Origin: Sphingobium sp. | GTDB taxonomy: Bacteria; Pseudomonadota; Alphaproteobacteria; Sphingomonadales; Sphingomonadaceae | Assembly (NCBI GenBank): GCA_003248935.1 | Contig: QFQF01000003.1 | Span: 62,001 to 126,000 of the forward strand | Length of the DNA: 64,000 bases | Direction: 5' to 3' | Shown here: piece by piece, positions 41,231 through 51,338 of the stretch | Position numbering within the stretch: position 1 is the stretch's first letter | Layout of the letters: every line of letters starts with the position of its first letter | Notes under the pieces: model-generated | What the model saw: only the letters and a program-made list of their open reading frames with translations | Told to the model about the DNA's origin: nothing | The model's database searches: none | Made by a program: the position numbers and the translations under genes

Positions 41231-42270
41231 CTCATCAGTCTCGACAGGGTCTGTGCGGTAAAATCCACCATGGGGATCACCCGTGCATAGTTCAAGCGCG
41301 TGGGGCCGATCACGCCGACCACCCCTACAACCCGGCCGTCGCCCCCCCGATAAGGCGCGGCTATGACGGACGAACCGGAAAGTGAAAAGAGCTTGTTTTC
41401 CGAACCGATGAAGATTTTCGTGGCGCTGCCCGCCAGCGCGCTCTCCAGCAGGCGGGAAATTTCCTGCTTGCCCTCCAGTTCGTCGAGCAACTGCCGCACC
41501 CGTTCGAGGTCCATCGATGCGCCCTCGTCGATCAGGTTCGCCTGTCCCCGCACGATCAGCACCGGCCGGTTTTCGGTATCGGCAGACCACACCGCGATCC
41601 CCTGCTCCACCAGCGCGCGGGCGGCATCGTCGAGCAGCGCCCGCTCGGCCGTCAGTTCCGACCGGATGCGCGCCTGCGCCTCGCTCAGCGTCAGCCCGGC
41701 GAGGCGCGCGGACATATAGTTCGCCGCCTCCACCAGGCTCGGCTGGGATATGCCACGCGGCAGGTCGATGATCCGGTTCTCGACCGACCCGTCCTGCCCG
41801 ACCAGAACCGCCAGCGCCTGATCGGCGGTCAGGGGCACGAAGCCGATCTGGCGCAGCACCGGCTCGCGCTTGGGCACCATGATGATCCCGGCGCAGGCCG
41901 ACAGGCCGGACAGCACCATCGTCGCCGCCGACAGAGCTTCCTCGATCGGACCGCTGTCGGTCAGCCGCGTCTCGATCGCCCGCCGCTCCTCGACCGAGGG
42001 CTCGGCCGCCTGCATCATGCCGTCGACGAACAGGCGCAGGCCGACCTCCGTCGGCATCCGCCCCGCCGACGTGTGCGGCGCCGCCAGCAGGCCCATCTCC
42101 TCCAGGTCCTGCATCACGTTGCGGATCGACGCCGGCGACAGATTGAGACCCGCGATCTTGCTGATCGTCCGCGAGCCCACGGGCACGCCGGTGCCCAGAT
42201 AGCTTTCGACGACCAGCCGGAAGACATCGCGGGCACGGCTGTTGAGTTCAGTGATCGGAGTAACCGCCAT
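41227..42270 (-). CDS. hrcA: Heat-inducible transcription repressor HrcA
   Basis: Represses heat-shock genes through CIRCE elements. The 347-residue protein has a winged helix (RDVFRLVVESYLGTGVPVGSRTISK, LSPASIRNVMQDLEEMGLLAAPHTSAGRMPT) and the GAF-like core ending VGVVGVIGPTRLNYARVIPMVDF. No CIRCE inverted repeat is visible in the 31 bases before it. It lies downstream of a lipoprotein gene on the same strand, so its promoter may be farther up. Confidence 0.96.
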   Translation of the reverse strand: MAVTPITELNSRARDVFRLVVESYLGTGVPVGSRTISKIAGLNLSPASIRNVMQDLEEMGLLAAPHTSAGRMPTEVGLRLFVDGMMQAAEPSVEERRAIETRLTDSGPIEEALSAATMVLSGLSACAGIIMVPKREPVLRQIGFVPLTADQALAVLVGQDGSVENRIIDLPRGISQPSLVEAANYMSARLAGLTLSEAQARIRSELTAERALLDDAARALVEQGIAVWSADTENRPVLIVRGQANLIDEGASMDLERVRQLLDELEGKQEISRLLESALAGSATKIFIGSENKLFSLSGSSVIAAPYRGGDGRVVGVVGVIGPTRLNYARVIPMVDFTAQTLSRLMR

Positions 42271-42301
42271 CCGCCTTATGTAGGCGGCAAAACGCGCTTT
42301 C

Positions 42302-42862
42302 TCAATCGGCCGCGTCGGCGCGTGGCGGCTTCAGCATCGCCTCTATCTCCAGCATGGCCGGCACCGCCCGCACGGCCTCCCTCAGGGCAGCGTAGCGATC
42401 GTCGAAACAGCCGCTGTAGAAATCGAGTTCGGTATCCTTCTGCCCCGCCCGCAGCCAGACGATGGTATATCCCGGCATGTCGGTGGCCACCCGCTCGCAA
42501 TTCTCGCCATGGCCGATGCGCTTGTGCGTCCCGGTTTCCGGGCGGAAGGGGGCGAACGCGTCGCGCAGCCGACGATACTGCGCGGGCGTCACGGTCAGGC
42601 TCGTTTCACCCGGCACCGACGTATTGCGCTGCGGCACCAGCACCGCCGAGCCGGTGGGTTCGACGGTCACGATGTAACTGGGGCAGAATCCGAAACAGGG
42701 TCCGGCGGAAAAGCGGATCGTGTCCTCCACCGTATCTACGGCCGACCCCGCTCCCTGACCGCCCGCCCCTTGACCGCTCACCGTCGCGCACCCCGCCAGC
42801 GCAAGCGCCGTCGCGGTCAGCGCCACCAGTGTCCGCGCCAATCCCAAACCCTGCATGATCAT
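42302..42862 (-). CDS. Lipoprotein with DUF6438-like domain
   Basis: A 186-residue lipoprotein starting MIMQGLGLARTLVALTATALA, with a lipobox LALAGC near residues 22-27. The domain begins DTIRFSAGPCFGFCPSYIVTV, a signature seen in DUF6438, with a later cysteine pair (GHGENCERV, FYSGCFDDRY). Three candidate ATGs (42865, 42862, 42856) lie after AGGAG; 42862 has the best spacing. Function is unknown. It is divergent from rph. Confidence 0.78.
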   Translation of the reverse strand: MIMQGLGLARTLVALTATALALAGCATVSGQGAGGQGAGSAVDTVEDTIRFSAGPCFGFCPSYIVTVEPTGSAVLVPQRNTSVPGETSLTVTPAQYRRLRDAFAPFRPETGTHKRIGHGENCERVATDMPGYTIVWLRAGQKDTELDFYSGCFDDRYAALREAVRAVPAMLEIEAMLKPPRADAAD

Positions 42863-42977
42863 CATTGCTCCTGTCCTGCGCCGCTTTTTGCCGCGCCCCA
42901 CTGGCAAGACGGCGTCCGGGGCGCTAAGCCCCCCGCCTGATTACGCGTTCCGCCCATTAATCTGGAGTATCCTGTCT

Positions 42978-43694
<717 letters not shown>

Positions 43695-43717
43695 GCAAGG
43701 GCGAAGGACGAGACAGC

Positions 43718-44347
43718 ATGACCGACAATGCCGGCAACGAACAGGCGATCCGCAAGCTGAAGCCGGGCAGGCTGGTGATCGCCAGCCACAATGCCGGCAA
43801 GGTGCGGGAAATCCGCGACCTGCTCGCGCCCTACGGCATCGAGCCGGTCTCCGCCGCCGACCTCGACCTGCCGGAGCCGGAAGAGACGGGTACGACCTTC
43901 ATCGCCAATGCGGAGTTGAAGGCGATGCAGGCGGCCGACCTCTCCGGCCTGCCCGCGCTCGCCGATGACAGCGGCCTGTGCGTCGACGCGCTGAACGGCG
44001 ATCCCGGCATCTTCTCCGCACGCTGGGCGGGGCCGGACAAGGATTTCGGTCTTGCCATGCGCCTCGTCCACGAAGCGGTCGCGGCGAAGGGTCCGGAGGC
44101 AGGGCATGACGCGCACTTCATCTGTGTGCTGGCGCTGGCCTGGCCCGATGGCCATGTCGAGGCGTTCGAGGGGCGCGTCGATGGCACGCTCGTCTGGCCG
44201 CCGCGCGGGGACCGGGGCTTCGGCTATGATCCCGTGTTCCAGCCCAACGGCCACGCCATCAGCTTCGGCGAGATGGATCCGGACGCCAAGCACGCGATGA
44301 GCCACCGCGCCGATGCGTTCGCAAAGCTGGTGGCGGCGGTTTTCTAA
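43718..44347 (+). CDS. rdgB: XTP/dITP pyrophosphatase
   Basis: Cleanses nucleotide pools of ITP, dITP and XTP. The 209-residue protein from ATG 43718 has LVIASHNAGKVREIRDLL, EETGTTFIANAELKAM, ALADDSGLCVDAL and GFGYDPVFQPNG, covering substrate and metal residues of the HAM1/RdgB fold. It starts 23 bases after rph, and GAAGGACGA precedes it. Its last four bases overlap the convergent CAP gene. Confidence 0.96.
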   Translation: MTDNAGNEQAIRKLKPGRLVIASHNAGKVREIRDLLAPYGIEPVSAADLDLPEPEETGTTFIANAELKAMQAADLSGLPALADDSGLCVDALNGDPGIFSARWAGPDKDFGLAMRLVHEAVAAKGPEAGHDAHFICVLALAWPDGHVEAFEGRVDGTLVWPPRGDRGFGYDPVFQPNGHAISFGEMDPDAKHAMSHRADAFAKLVAAVF

Positions 44348-44976
44348 CGCTTGCGGGCTGGCGGCGGGGCGGCGGCCGGATCGACCGCCGTCGCGTTCCG
44401 GCCGAACACATTCCCCGGCGGGGAATAGCGGCACACCAGATAGTCATCGTCCCCGTTCGAGGCGAGCCCGCAACCGACCAGCGTCGTGCCGCGCCAGATC
44501 GCCTGCGTATAATGCCCCGCGTCGCGCCAGTCGCCGGTGGTCGAGATGTCGGGGATCACCGCGCGCGGCCGGTAATAGCGCCGTTCGGCGATCCAGCTCC
44601 CCGCCATCTCGGCATAGGTGAACGCGCCGGTCGAACCCATCCACAGATTCTCGCCCTGCGGGGCCGAGCGTGTCGCCTTGTCAGAGTGGCGGAAGGTGCG
44701 CGTTCGGGCGAGCACGCGGGCATAGCCCTGCGCCTCGACGGCAAGTTTCTCGCTCCAGCCGATCGGCGGCACGCCGACGGCGTCGCGCGCGTCGTTGTGG
44801 GCGCGCAGCATCTCGCTCCGCAGCAGCACGGCACCGCGCGGGCGCGCCTCGTCCGGGTCGTACCAGCGGTCGCGAATGTCCCGCTGCCTTTGGGTCTGCG
44901 CCGGCAACGCGGCCGGAACGACAAGAAGCAGCAGTGGCCAGCCTGCCCGAATGGCCTTAAGGAGTGCGCCCGTCAT
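44344..44976 (-). CDS. CAP/SCP-domain exported protein
   Basis: A 210-residue CAP-superfamily protein (pathogenesis-related 1-like). The signal peptide spans residues 1-26 (LVVPAALPAQ). Motifs: RAHNDARDAVGVPPIGWSEKL, APQGENLWMG, GHYTQAIWRGTTLVGCG and LVCRYSPPGNV, with the usual His/Glu/Cys pattern. Bacterial CAP functions are poorly known and range from lipid binding to wall roles. Its start codon overlaps the start of the divergent hemW gene. Confidence 0.9.
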   Translation of the reverse strand: MTGALLKAIRAGWPLLLLVVPAALPAQTQRQRDIRDRWYDPDEARPRGAVLLRSEMLRAHNDARDAVGVPPIGWSEKLAVEAQGYARVLARTRTFRHSDKATRSAPQGENLWMGSTGAFTYAEMAGSWIAERRYYRPRAVIPDISTTGDWRDAGHYTQAIWRGTTLVGCGLASNGDDDYLVCRYSPPGNVFGRNATAVDPAAAPPPARKR

Positions 44977-46171
44977 GGCCCATGCCCCTATCCTGCCGAT
45001 AATGAACGCCGACCGAACCGGCGAGCCGCTGGCGCTCTATATCCACTGGCCGTTCTGCGTCTCCAAATGCCCCTATTGCGACTTCAACAGCCATGTGCGC
45101 GACACGATCGACGCCGACGCGTGGGAGGCCGCCTTGCTTGCCGACATGGCGCACGAGGCGCGCCTGACCGCCGCCACGGAAAATGGAGGACGCCCGCTGT
45201 CCTCGATCTTCTTCGGCGGCGGCACGCCCTCGCTGATGCCGCCCCGGATCGCGGCAGCGCTGATCGCGGCGGCGGAACGGCACTGGGGCTTCGCGCCCGG
45301 CATCGAGATCACGCTGGAGGCGAACCCCAGTTCGGTGGAGGCCGCCCGCTTCGGCGATCTGGCACGCGCGGGCATCAACCGCGTGTCCCTCGGCCTGCAG
45401 GCGCTGGAGGACGAAGCGCTGCGGTTCCTCGGCCGCGCGCATGACGTGGCGGAGGGGCTGGCGGCGCTGGACGTCGCGCAGGCGACGTTCGCGCGCGTCA
45501 CCTTCGACCTCATCTATGCCCGACCCGGACAGGACGAAGCGGCTTGGGCCGCCGAACTGACCCGCGCCCTCGGCTTCGGCACCACCCATCTCTCGCTCTA
45601 TCAGCTTACGATAGAGCCCGGCACGCGCTTCGAGACGATGGTGCGCAAGGGCGATTTCGTCCCGCTCGATCCCGATCATGCCGCCACCCTGTTCGAAATG
45701 ACGCAGGCGATGACGGCCGACGCGGGCCTTCCTGCCTATGAAGTCAGCAACCACGCCCGGCCGGGCGAGGAAAGCCGCCACAACCTCACCTACTGGCGCT
45801 ACGGCGATTATGCCGGGATCGGCCCGGGCGCGCATGGCCGCCGGAACGGCATGGCGACGGTTCGCCACAGGAAGCCCGAAAACTGGATGGGCGCGGTCGA
45901 CCGCAACGGCAACGGCCTGTCCGTCGAGGAGGCGCTGGCCGTAACCGATCGGGCGGCCGAAGCGCTGCTGATGGGCCTGCGCCTTGCCGAAGGCGTCGAC
46001 CTCACCCGCATCGGCGAACGGTCCGGTCAACCAGCCGATGCGCTGGTCGACCGGGCGGCCGTCACCCGGCTGGCAAAAGCAGGCTTGCTGGAAGCCGACG
46101 GGCAAAGGTTGCGCGTGACGCCGCCCGGCATGCTGCTGCTCGACGCCATCCTTGGCGAGATTGTCGCCTGA
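44975..46171 (+). CDS. hemW: Heme chaperone HemW (radical SAM)
   Basis: A radical SAM-family protein once called oxygen-independent coproporphyrinogen oxidase-like, now known to deliver heme. It is 398 residues. The CX3CX2C cluster motif CVSKCPYCDFNSH lies near residue 30, with HWPF before it, plus FFGGGTPSLM, ANPSSVEAARF and GINRVSLGLQAL. The start ATG 44975 has AAGGAG ten bases upstream; ATG 45002 is possible but lacks a ribosome site. Confidence 0.93.
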   Translation: MAHAPILPIMNADRTGEPLALYIHWPFCVSKCPYCDFNSHVRDTIDADAWEAALLADMAHEARLTAATENGGRPLSSIFFGGGTPSLMPPRIAAALIAAAERHWGFAPGIEITLEANPSSVEAARFGDLARAGINRVSLGLQALEDEALRFLGRAHDVAEGLAALDVAQATFARVTFDLIYARPGQDEAAWAAELTRALGFGTTHLSLYQLTIEPGTRFETMVRKGDFVPLDPDHAATLFEMTQAMTADAGLPAYEVSNHARPGEESRHNLTYWRYGDYAGIGPGAHGRRNGMATVRHRKPENWMGAVDRNGNGLSVEEALAVTDRAAEALLMGLRLAEGVDLTRIGERSGQPADALVDRAAVTRLAKAGLLEADGQRLRVTPPGMLLLDAILGEIVA

Positions 46172-46221
46172 GCCGTCCCACGGGGATTCCCCCCGAGGGG
46201 GAAGCGGGCTAGACAGGCGGG

Positions 46222-47118
46222 ATGACCGCGAGCGCTGACCTCGTCGCCGGATGGCGCCGTTTCCTCGCCACCGACCGGCGGCGATCGATCCACACCGTGC
46301 GCGCCTATGTCGCGACGGCCGAGCGCCTGCTCGACTTTCTTCAGCGGCATGGCGGCGGCCCGGTCAGCCGGAACGCGCTGGCCGCCCTGTCCGCCGCCGA
46401 CCTGCGCGCCTTCCTCGCCGACCGGCGCGCCGACGGCATAGGCAACCTCTCCGCCGCGCGCGAGCTGTCCGCCGTGCGCGGCTTCCTGCGCTTCGCCGGC
46501 GGCGACGAGGCGAAGCTGCCGGTGATCAAGGGGCCACGCGTCAAGCGCGGCATGCCCCGGCCCGTCTCACCCGACGACGTCATGGCGCTGGCCGAGGATG
46601 TCGCGGAAACCGCGCGGGAGGGGTGGATCGGCGCACGCGACTGGGCCGTGCTGCTGCTGCTCTACGGCGCGGGCCTGCGCATCAGCGAGGCTATGGGCCT
46701 GACCGGCGATATCCTGCCGATGGGCGACACGCTGCGCGTCACCGGCAAGCGCGGCAAGACCCGCGTCGTCCCCCTGCTGCCCCAGGTGCGCGACGCGATC
46801 ACCGCCTATCTCGCCGTCTGCCCGTTTCCGGCCGAGCCGGGCGAGCCGCTGTTCCGGGGTGCGCGCGGCGGGCCGCTCTCGCCCGCGCTCGTCCGCCGCG
46901 CGGTCCAGGGCGCGCGCGGACGCCTTGGCCTCTCTGACCGCACGACGCCGCACGCGCTGCGCCACAGTTTCGCGACGCACCTGCTGGGACGCGGCGCCGA
47001 CCTGCGTTCGCTACAGGAACTGCTGGGCCATGCCAGCCTTTCCTCGACGCAGGTCTATACGCAGGTCGATGCCGCGCACCTGCTCGACATCTATCGCAAC
47101 GCCCACCCGCGCGCCTGA
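46222..47118 (+). CDS. xerC: Tyrosine recombinase XerC/XerD
   Basis: Resolves chromosome dimers at dif. The 298-residue protein has the SAM-like N-terminal domain and the full catalytic set: Arg153 (GAGLRISEAMGL), Lys177, His244/Arg247 (HALRHSFATHLLGRGADL), His270 (LLGHASLSSTQVY) and Tyr279. No att site or prophage genes are near, so it is a housekeeping recombinase, not an integrase. XerC versus XerD is chosen by general similarity and is not certain. Confidence 0.9.
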   Translation: MTASADLVAGWRRFLATDRRRSIHTVRAYVATAERLLDFLQRHGGGPVSRNALAALSAADLRAFLADRRADGIGNLSAARELSAVRGFLRFAGGDEAKLPVIKGPRVKRGMPRPVSPDDVMALAEDVAETAREGWIGARDWAVLLLLYGAGLRISEAMGLTGDILPMGDTLRVTGKRGKTRVVPLLPQVRDAITAYLAVCPFPAEPGEPLFRGARGGPLSPALVRRAVQGARGRLGLSDRTTPHALRHSFATHLLGRGADLRSLQELLGHASLSSTQVYTQVDAAHLLDIYRNAHPRA

Positions 47119-47748
47119 TCAGGCGTCATCCGGTCCGCTTTCCGCCCCCGGCCCGCGCGGACGCCACGTCAGCAGCCGCCACAGGTAGAACGCCGCAGCG
47201 ATCACCACGCACGCCGTCGCCACCGGCCCCAGATAGCGGTCGATGTCCCGCACATTGTAGCCGAGCAGATAGCCTGCATAGACCAGCACCGCGTTCCAGA
47301 TCGTCGCGCCCGCCGCCGTCCACAGCAGGAAGCGGACATGGCCCATCCGGAACAGCCCGGCGGGCAGCGACACCATCGTCCGGAACGTCGGCATGAAGCG
47401 GAAGCCGAAGACGATGATCTCCCCATAGCGCCGGAATATCCGGTTGATCGCCTCGACATGGTGCCATTCGATCGTCGCCCAGCGGCCATAGCGCTCGACG
47501 AGCGGCTTCAGGCGCTTCAGCCCGACATGCAGGCCGACGAAATACCAGAAATAGTTACCCAGTGTCGTGCCGATGGTGCCCGCGACCATCAGCGGCAACA
47601 GGTCCATCCGCCCCTGCCCCACGCGAATGCCGCCGATGCCCATGATCAGTTCGGACGGGATCGGGGGAAAGACGTTCTCCACGAACATCAGGAACCCGAT
47701 GCCCCAATATCCTCCGGCATCGATCAGGTGCAGGACCCATTCGGTCAT
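47119..47748 (-). CDS. DedA-family membrane protein
   Basis: A 209-residue integral membrane protein of the DedA/SNARE-associated family, implicated in lipid carrier recycling. Motifs: FVENVFPPIPSELIM, GTTLGNYFWYFVG, FGFRFMPTFRTMVSLPAGLF and WNAVLVYAGYLLGYN. The E-x-x-x-P-P-I-P and R-x-x-P-x-x-R signatures are present. It meets the recombinase gene end-to-end. Confidence 0.92.
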   Translation of the reverse strand: MTEWVLHLIDAGGYWGIGFLMFVENVFPPIPSELIMGIGGIRVGQGRMDLLPLMVAGTIGTTLGNYFWYFVGLHVGLKRLKPLVERYGRWATIEWHHVEAINRIFRRYGEIIVFGFRFMPTFRTMVSLPAGLFRMGHVRFLLWTAAGATIWNAVLVYAGYLLGYNVRDIDRYLGPVATACVVIAAAFYLWRLLTWRPRGPGAESGPDDA

Positions 47749-47772
47749 GGCGTGACGGGCCCGTCTATGCCC

Positions 47773-48729
47773 TTATCCCCGCGCCGCGAGCCGGGCACCG
47801 ATCGCATCCCAGATCATGCCGCCGGTATCCACGCCGTCGAACGCGTCGATGGAGACGATGCCGGTGGGCGAGGTCACGTTGATTTCCGTCAGCCACTCGC
47901 CGCCGATCACGTCGATGCCGACGAACAGCAGGCCACGCCGCTTGAGTTCCGGCCCCAGCGCCGCACAGATTTCCTTCTCCCGCTCCGTCAGTTCGGTCTT
48001 GGCGGCCGACCCGCCGACCGCGAGGTTGGAACGGATCTCGCCCGCGCCCGGAATGCGGTTGAGCGCACCCGCGACCTCGCCGTCCACCAGCACGATCCGC
48101 TTGTCGCCGCTCGCCACGCCGGGAATGAACGCCTGCACCATGAAGGGTTCGACCCACGACGCCTTGAACAGTTCCACCAGCGACGAGAGGTTTGATCCCT
48201 TCGCATCGACATGGAACACCGCGACGCCGCCATTGCCATACAGCGGCTTCACGACGATCTCGCCATGTTCGGCAAGGAAGCTTTTCACCTCGGCCAGGCT
48301 GCGGGTGATCATCGTCGGCGGCATGAACCGCGCATAATCGAGGACGAAGATCTTCTCCGGCGCGTTACGGACGGCGGCGGGGTCGTTCACGACCAGCGTC
48401 TCGCCCTGAATCCGCTCCAGCAGGTGCGTGGCGGTGATGTAGCTGAGGTCGAACGGCGGATCCTGCCGCATCAGCACCACGTCGATGTCGCGGCCAAGGT
48501 CGAGCGTCACCGGATCGCCGAAGGTGAAGTGGTCGCCCGGCACCTTGCGCACCTCGACCGGACGGGCCAGCGCCAGCACGCGCCCGTCCCGCAGCGTCAG
48601 GTCGGGCGCCAGATAGTGCCAGAGCCTGTGCCCCCGCTTCTGCGCCGCCAGCATGATGTGGAAGGTCGAATCGCCCGCGATCCTGATGCCTTCCATCGGG
48701 TCCATCTGCACGGCGACATTCAGGGTCAT
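47773..48729 (-). CDS. gshB: Glutathione synthetase
   Basis: Joins gamma-glutamylcysteine and glycine using ATP. The 318-residue ATP-grasp protein has VAVQMDPMEGI at its start, MRQDPPFDLSYITATHLLE, VVKPLYGNGGVAVF (ATP loop), SNLAVGGSAAKTELT and LTEINVTSPTGI. It fits the E. coli-type GshB. A 59-base gap separates it from yraN. Confidence 0.96.
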   Translation of the reverse strand: MTLNVAVQMDPMEGIRIAGDSTFHIMLAAQKRGHRLWHYLAPDLTLRDGRVLALARPVEVRKVPGDHFTFGDPVTLDLGRDIDVVLMRQDPPFDLSYITATHLLERIQGETLVVNDPAAVRNAPEKIFVLDYARFMPPTMITRSLAEVKSFLAEHGEIVVKPLYGNGGVAVFHVDAKGSNLSSLVELFKASWVEPFMVQAFIPGVASGDKRIVLVDGEVAGALNRIPGAGEIRSNLAVGGSAAKTELTEREKEICAALGPELKRRGLLFVGIDVIGGEWLTEINVTSPTGIVSIDAFDGVDTGGMIWDAIGARLAARG

Positions 48730-48788
48730 GCGGTCTTCCTCATTCCATTTCCGGGTGCGTCACCCTGAAGACAGGACGGGCAAACCAC

Positions 48789-49202
48789 TCACCCCCCGTG
48801 CCAGACGTTGGTCAGATGGCGCGGCGGGCGCCCCGGCGCAAGGAGCATCACGTCGATCCGCATGTCGTCCCCTGCCCCGGCATAGTCCGGCCAGAGGATT
48901 TCGGCGGCCGCCGCGACCCGCGCCAGCCGCCGCTCATCGATCGCGAGGTCGAGCTCGGCGTCGTTCGCGCGCGCCTTCACCTCGATGAAGGCGATCATCG
49001 CGCCGCGCCGGGCGATCAGGTCGACCTCGCCCAGCGGCGTGCGTACGCGGCGACCGAGTATGCGCCAGCCTTTCAGGCGCAGCCACCAGGCACAGAGGCG
49101 TTCGGCCTGACGTCCGCGCCGTTCGGCCGCCAGGCGCCGGCCCGCGGGATTCTGGCCCGCCGGATTTTGGCCCGCCGAATGCTTGCCGGTGGGTCGCTTC
49201 AT
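48789..49202 (-). CDS. yraN: YraN/UPF0102 endonuclease-fold protein
   Basis: A 137-residue protein with the restriction-endonuclease-like core (GEVDLIARRGAMIAFIEVK, the E...D...E-x-K pattern). The N-terminal tail has a tandem GQNPA repeat from a 15-bp duplication and is basic. ATG 49202 overlaps the rsmI stop as ATGA. Function is unknown, though the family often sits beside rsmI and lpoA, as here. Confidence 0.9.
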   Translation of the reverse strand: MKRPTGKHSAGQNPAGQNPAGRRLAAERRGRQAERLCAWWLRLKGWRILGRRVRTPLGEVDLIARRGAMIAFIEVKARANDAELDLAIDERRLARVAAAAEILWPDYAGAGDDMRIDVMLLAPGRPPRHLTNVWHGG

Positions 49203-50032
49203 CCCTTCATCGCCATGGCGCGGGCGTAAAGCTCCCGCCGGTCCAGGCCCAGCCTCTTTGCAACCTCTCCCGCCGCCTTCGAGACGGGTAGCCGCTCCAG
49301 CGCCTCGCGCAACGCGGCGTCCGCCTCGTCCTCGCTCGGCGGCGGCGCTTCGCCCGGCGGCCCGACGACGACGACGATCTCCCCCTTCGGCGGGGCATCG
49401 GCATAGCGGCCGGACAGGCCGGAGAGCGTGCCCGTCACCGTTTCCTCGAACGTCTTGCTGATCTCCCGGATCACCGCCGCCTCCCGGTCGCCCAGCACCT
49501 CGGCCATGGATGCGAGGCTCGCGGACAGGCGCGGTCCGCTTTCGTAGAACACCAGTGTGGCGCGCAGGCCCGCGACCTCGCCCAGCGCGTCGCCCCGCGC
49601 CTTCGCCTTGGCGGACAGGAAGCCCATGAACAGGAAGCGGTCGGTCGGCAGGCCCGACAAGGTGAGCGCCGCGATGACGGCCGAGGGGCCGGGCAAGGTG
49701 TGGATCGGCACCCCGGCGGCGCGCGCATCGCGCACCAGCTTGTATCCCGGATCGGAAATCAGCGGCGTGCCGGCGTCCGACAGCAGCGCAACCGATTCGT
49801 TGACCATGCGTTCCAACAGGCGGGCGCGGAGGCTGTCGCTGGAATGATCGTGATAAGGGACCATCGGCCGGTCGGACCCGGCATGGCGCAGCAGCTTCGC
49901 GCTGACCCGCGTATCCTCGCACGCCACCACGTCGGCGCGGCGCAATATCTCCGCCGCGCGCGGGGTCAGATCCCCCAGGTTGCCGATCGGCCCCGCCACG
50001 ATGTAAAGGCCCGGATCAAGTTTAGTGTTCAT
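49199..50032 (-). CDS. rsmI: 16S rRNA (cytidine-2'-O)-methyltransferase RsmI
   Basis: Modifies C1402 of 16S rRNA. The 277-residue tetrapyrrole-methylase-fold protein has LYIVAGPIGNLGDLTPRA, ACEDTRVSAKLLRH, LLSDAGTPLISDPG and FLFMGFLSAK, then VIREISKTFEE. ATG 50032 is 11 bases from the divergent lipoprotein start, so they share a promoter region. Confidence 0.95.
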   Translation of the reverse strand: MNTKLDPGLYIVAGPIGNLGDLTPRAAEILRRADVVACEDTRVSAKLLRHAGSDRPMVPYHDHSSDSLRARLLERMVNESVALLSDAGTPLISDPGYKLVRDARAAGVPIHTLPGPSAVIAALTLSGLPTDRFLFMGFLSAKAKARGDALGEVAGLRATLVFYESGPRLSASLASMAEVLGDREAAVIREISKTFEETVTGTLSGLSGRYADAPPKGEIVVVVGPPGEAPPPSEDEADAALREALERLPVSKAAGEVAKRLGLDRRELYARAMAMKG

Positions 50033-50043
50033 AAGGGAAGCAG

Positions 50044-51249
50044 ATGACAGAGACGGATGCCGGACGGCAAGCGGGCTTGTGGTCCGCGATGGGGAAAGGC
50101 GCGCGTATCCTGTTCGCCGCCTGCGCGATGATGGTTGCCGGCTGTCAGTCGATCGTGCCGAAGGGAACCGGCCCCGCCACCACCGGCCCGACCCGGCCGA
50201 CCCAGCCCGGCGAGATCGGCCCGGGCCTGCCCACCGACACGCTGCGCAACCGCGTCGCCCTGCTCGTTCCGATGTCCGGCCCCAATGCGGGCGTCGGCAG
50301 TTCGATCGCCAATGCGACCACACTCGCCCTGCTCGACAGCAAGACGGAGAAGGTGCGCATCACCACCTATGACACGAACCTGGGTGCCGCGCAGGCCGCA
50401 CAGAAGGCGCTGGCCGACGGCAATCGCCTGATCCTCGGCCCGCTCACGGGTGAGGACGTGCGCGCCGTCAGCCCGATCGCCCAGCGGGGCGGTGTTCCGG
50501 TCATCAGCTTCTCCAACGACGCCAGCGTCGCGGGCAACGGCGTGTTCCTGATGGGGTACAGCCCCTCGCAGTCGATCGAGCGCGTCGTGTCCTATGCCAA
50601 AGGCAAGGGCCTGTCGCGCTTCGCCGCGCTGGTGCCCAAGGGCGTCTATGGCGAGCGGTCCGGCACCGCCCTGCTGCGCGCGGTAGAGGGAGCAGGCGGC
50701 ACCGTCGTCGCCATGCAGACCTTCGACCGTACCACCGCCTCGATCACCGCCGCCGTCAACAAACTCCCGGCCGGGGACGCGTTCGACGCGGTGCTGATCG
50801 CCGACAATGGCCGTGCCGCGATCCAGACCGCGCCGCTGCTGCGCAAGCGCGCCGCCACCGCCCGCATCCTCGGCACGGAACTGTGGAACACGGAAAGCGC
50901 GCTCGCGGGCAACCCGGCCATGCGCGACGCCTGGTTCGCCAGCGTCTCCGATACCTATTACGGGCAACTTGCGTCCAAATACCGCGCGCGCTTCGGCTCG
51001 ACGCCGTTCCGCCTGTCCTCGCTCGGCTATGACGCCGTGCTGCTGACCGTGCGCATCTCCCAGGACTGGAAGCCGGGCACGCCGTTCCCGACGAAGCGCC
51101 TGTCCGATGTCGGCGGCTTTTCCGGCATCGACGGCGCCTTCCGCTTCGGCGCCAACGGCATCGCCGAACGTGCGCTGGAGGTGAGCCAGATCAATGCAGG
51201 CAGCTTCCAGGTGATCGACACCGCGCCGCGCGGCTTCGGCGGCCAGTAA
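50044..51249 (+). CDS. LpoA-like penicillin-binding protein activator
   Basis: A 401-residue lipoprotein. A signal with lipobox-like MMVAGC (Cys34) precedes a Thr/Pro linker (ATTGPTRPTQPGEIGPG). The type I periplasmic-binding fold follows (VALLVPMSGPNAGVGSS, GVPVISFSNDASVAGNGVF). It corresponds to the C-terminal domain of LpoA, activator of PBP1a, without the N-terminal TPR domain of E. coli LpoA. Position next to rsmI and yraN supports this. TAAGGGA is nine bases upstream. Confidence 0.88.
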   Translation: MTETDAGRQAGLWSAMGKGARILFAACAMMVAGCQSIVPKGTGPATTGPTRPTQPGEIGPGLPTDTLRNRVALLVPMSGPNAGVGSSIANATTLALLDSKTEKVRITTYDTNLGAAQAAQKALADGNRLILGPLTGEDVRAVSPIAQRGGVPVISFSNDASVAGNGVFLMGYSPSQSIERVVSYAKGKGLSRFAALVPKGVYGERSGTALLRAVEGAGGTVVAMQTFDRTTASITAAVNKLPAGDAFDAVLIADNGRAAIQTAPLLRKRAATARILGTELWNTESALAGNPAMRDAWFASVSDTYYGQLASKYRARFGSTPFRLSSLGYDAVLLTVRISQDWKPGTPFPTKRLSDVGGFSGIDGAFRFGANGIAERALEVSQINAGSFQVIDTAPRGFGGQ

Positions 51250-51278
51250 GGCCACCCGCCCGACAAAACAGAACAAAA

Positions 51279-51317
51279 CAGAAAGGGCCGCCCGGATTGT
51301 CCGGGCGGCCCTTTCTG
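51279..51317. terminator. Bidirectional terminator
   Basis: An 18-bp perfect stem (51279-51296 with 51300-51317) with TTT after its right arm and A-rich sequence before its left. It lies between the convergent lipoprotein and transaldolase-like genes, and both can use it. Confidence 0.93.
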
Positions 51318-51338
51318 TTTGAAAGAAACCTTAAAGGT

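Noticed and set aside
42271..42301. CIRCE operator before hrcA
   Set aside because: The short gap lacks the TTAGCACTC/GAGTGCTAA inverted repeat.
46222..47118. Recombinase as a mobile-element integrase
   Set aside because: Length and motifs fit XerC/D, and no att sites, tRNA or phage genes are near.
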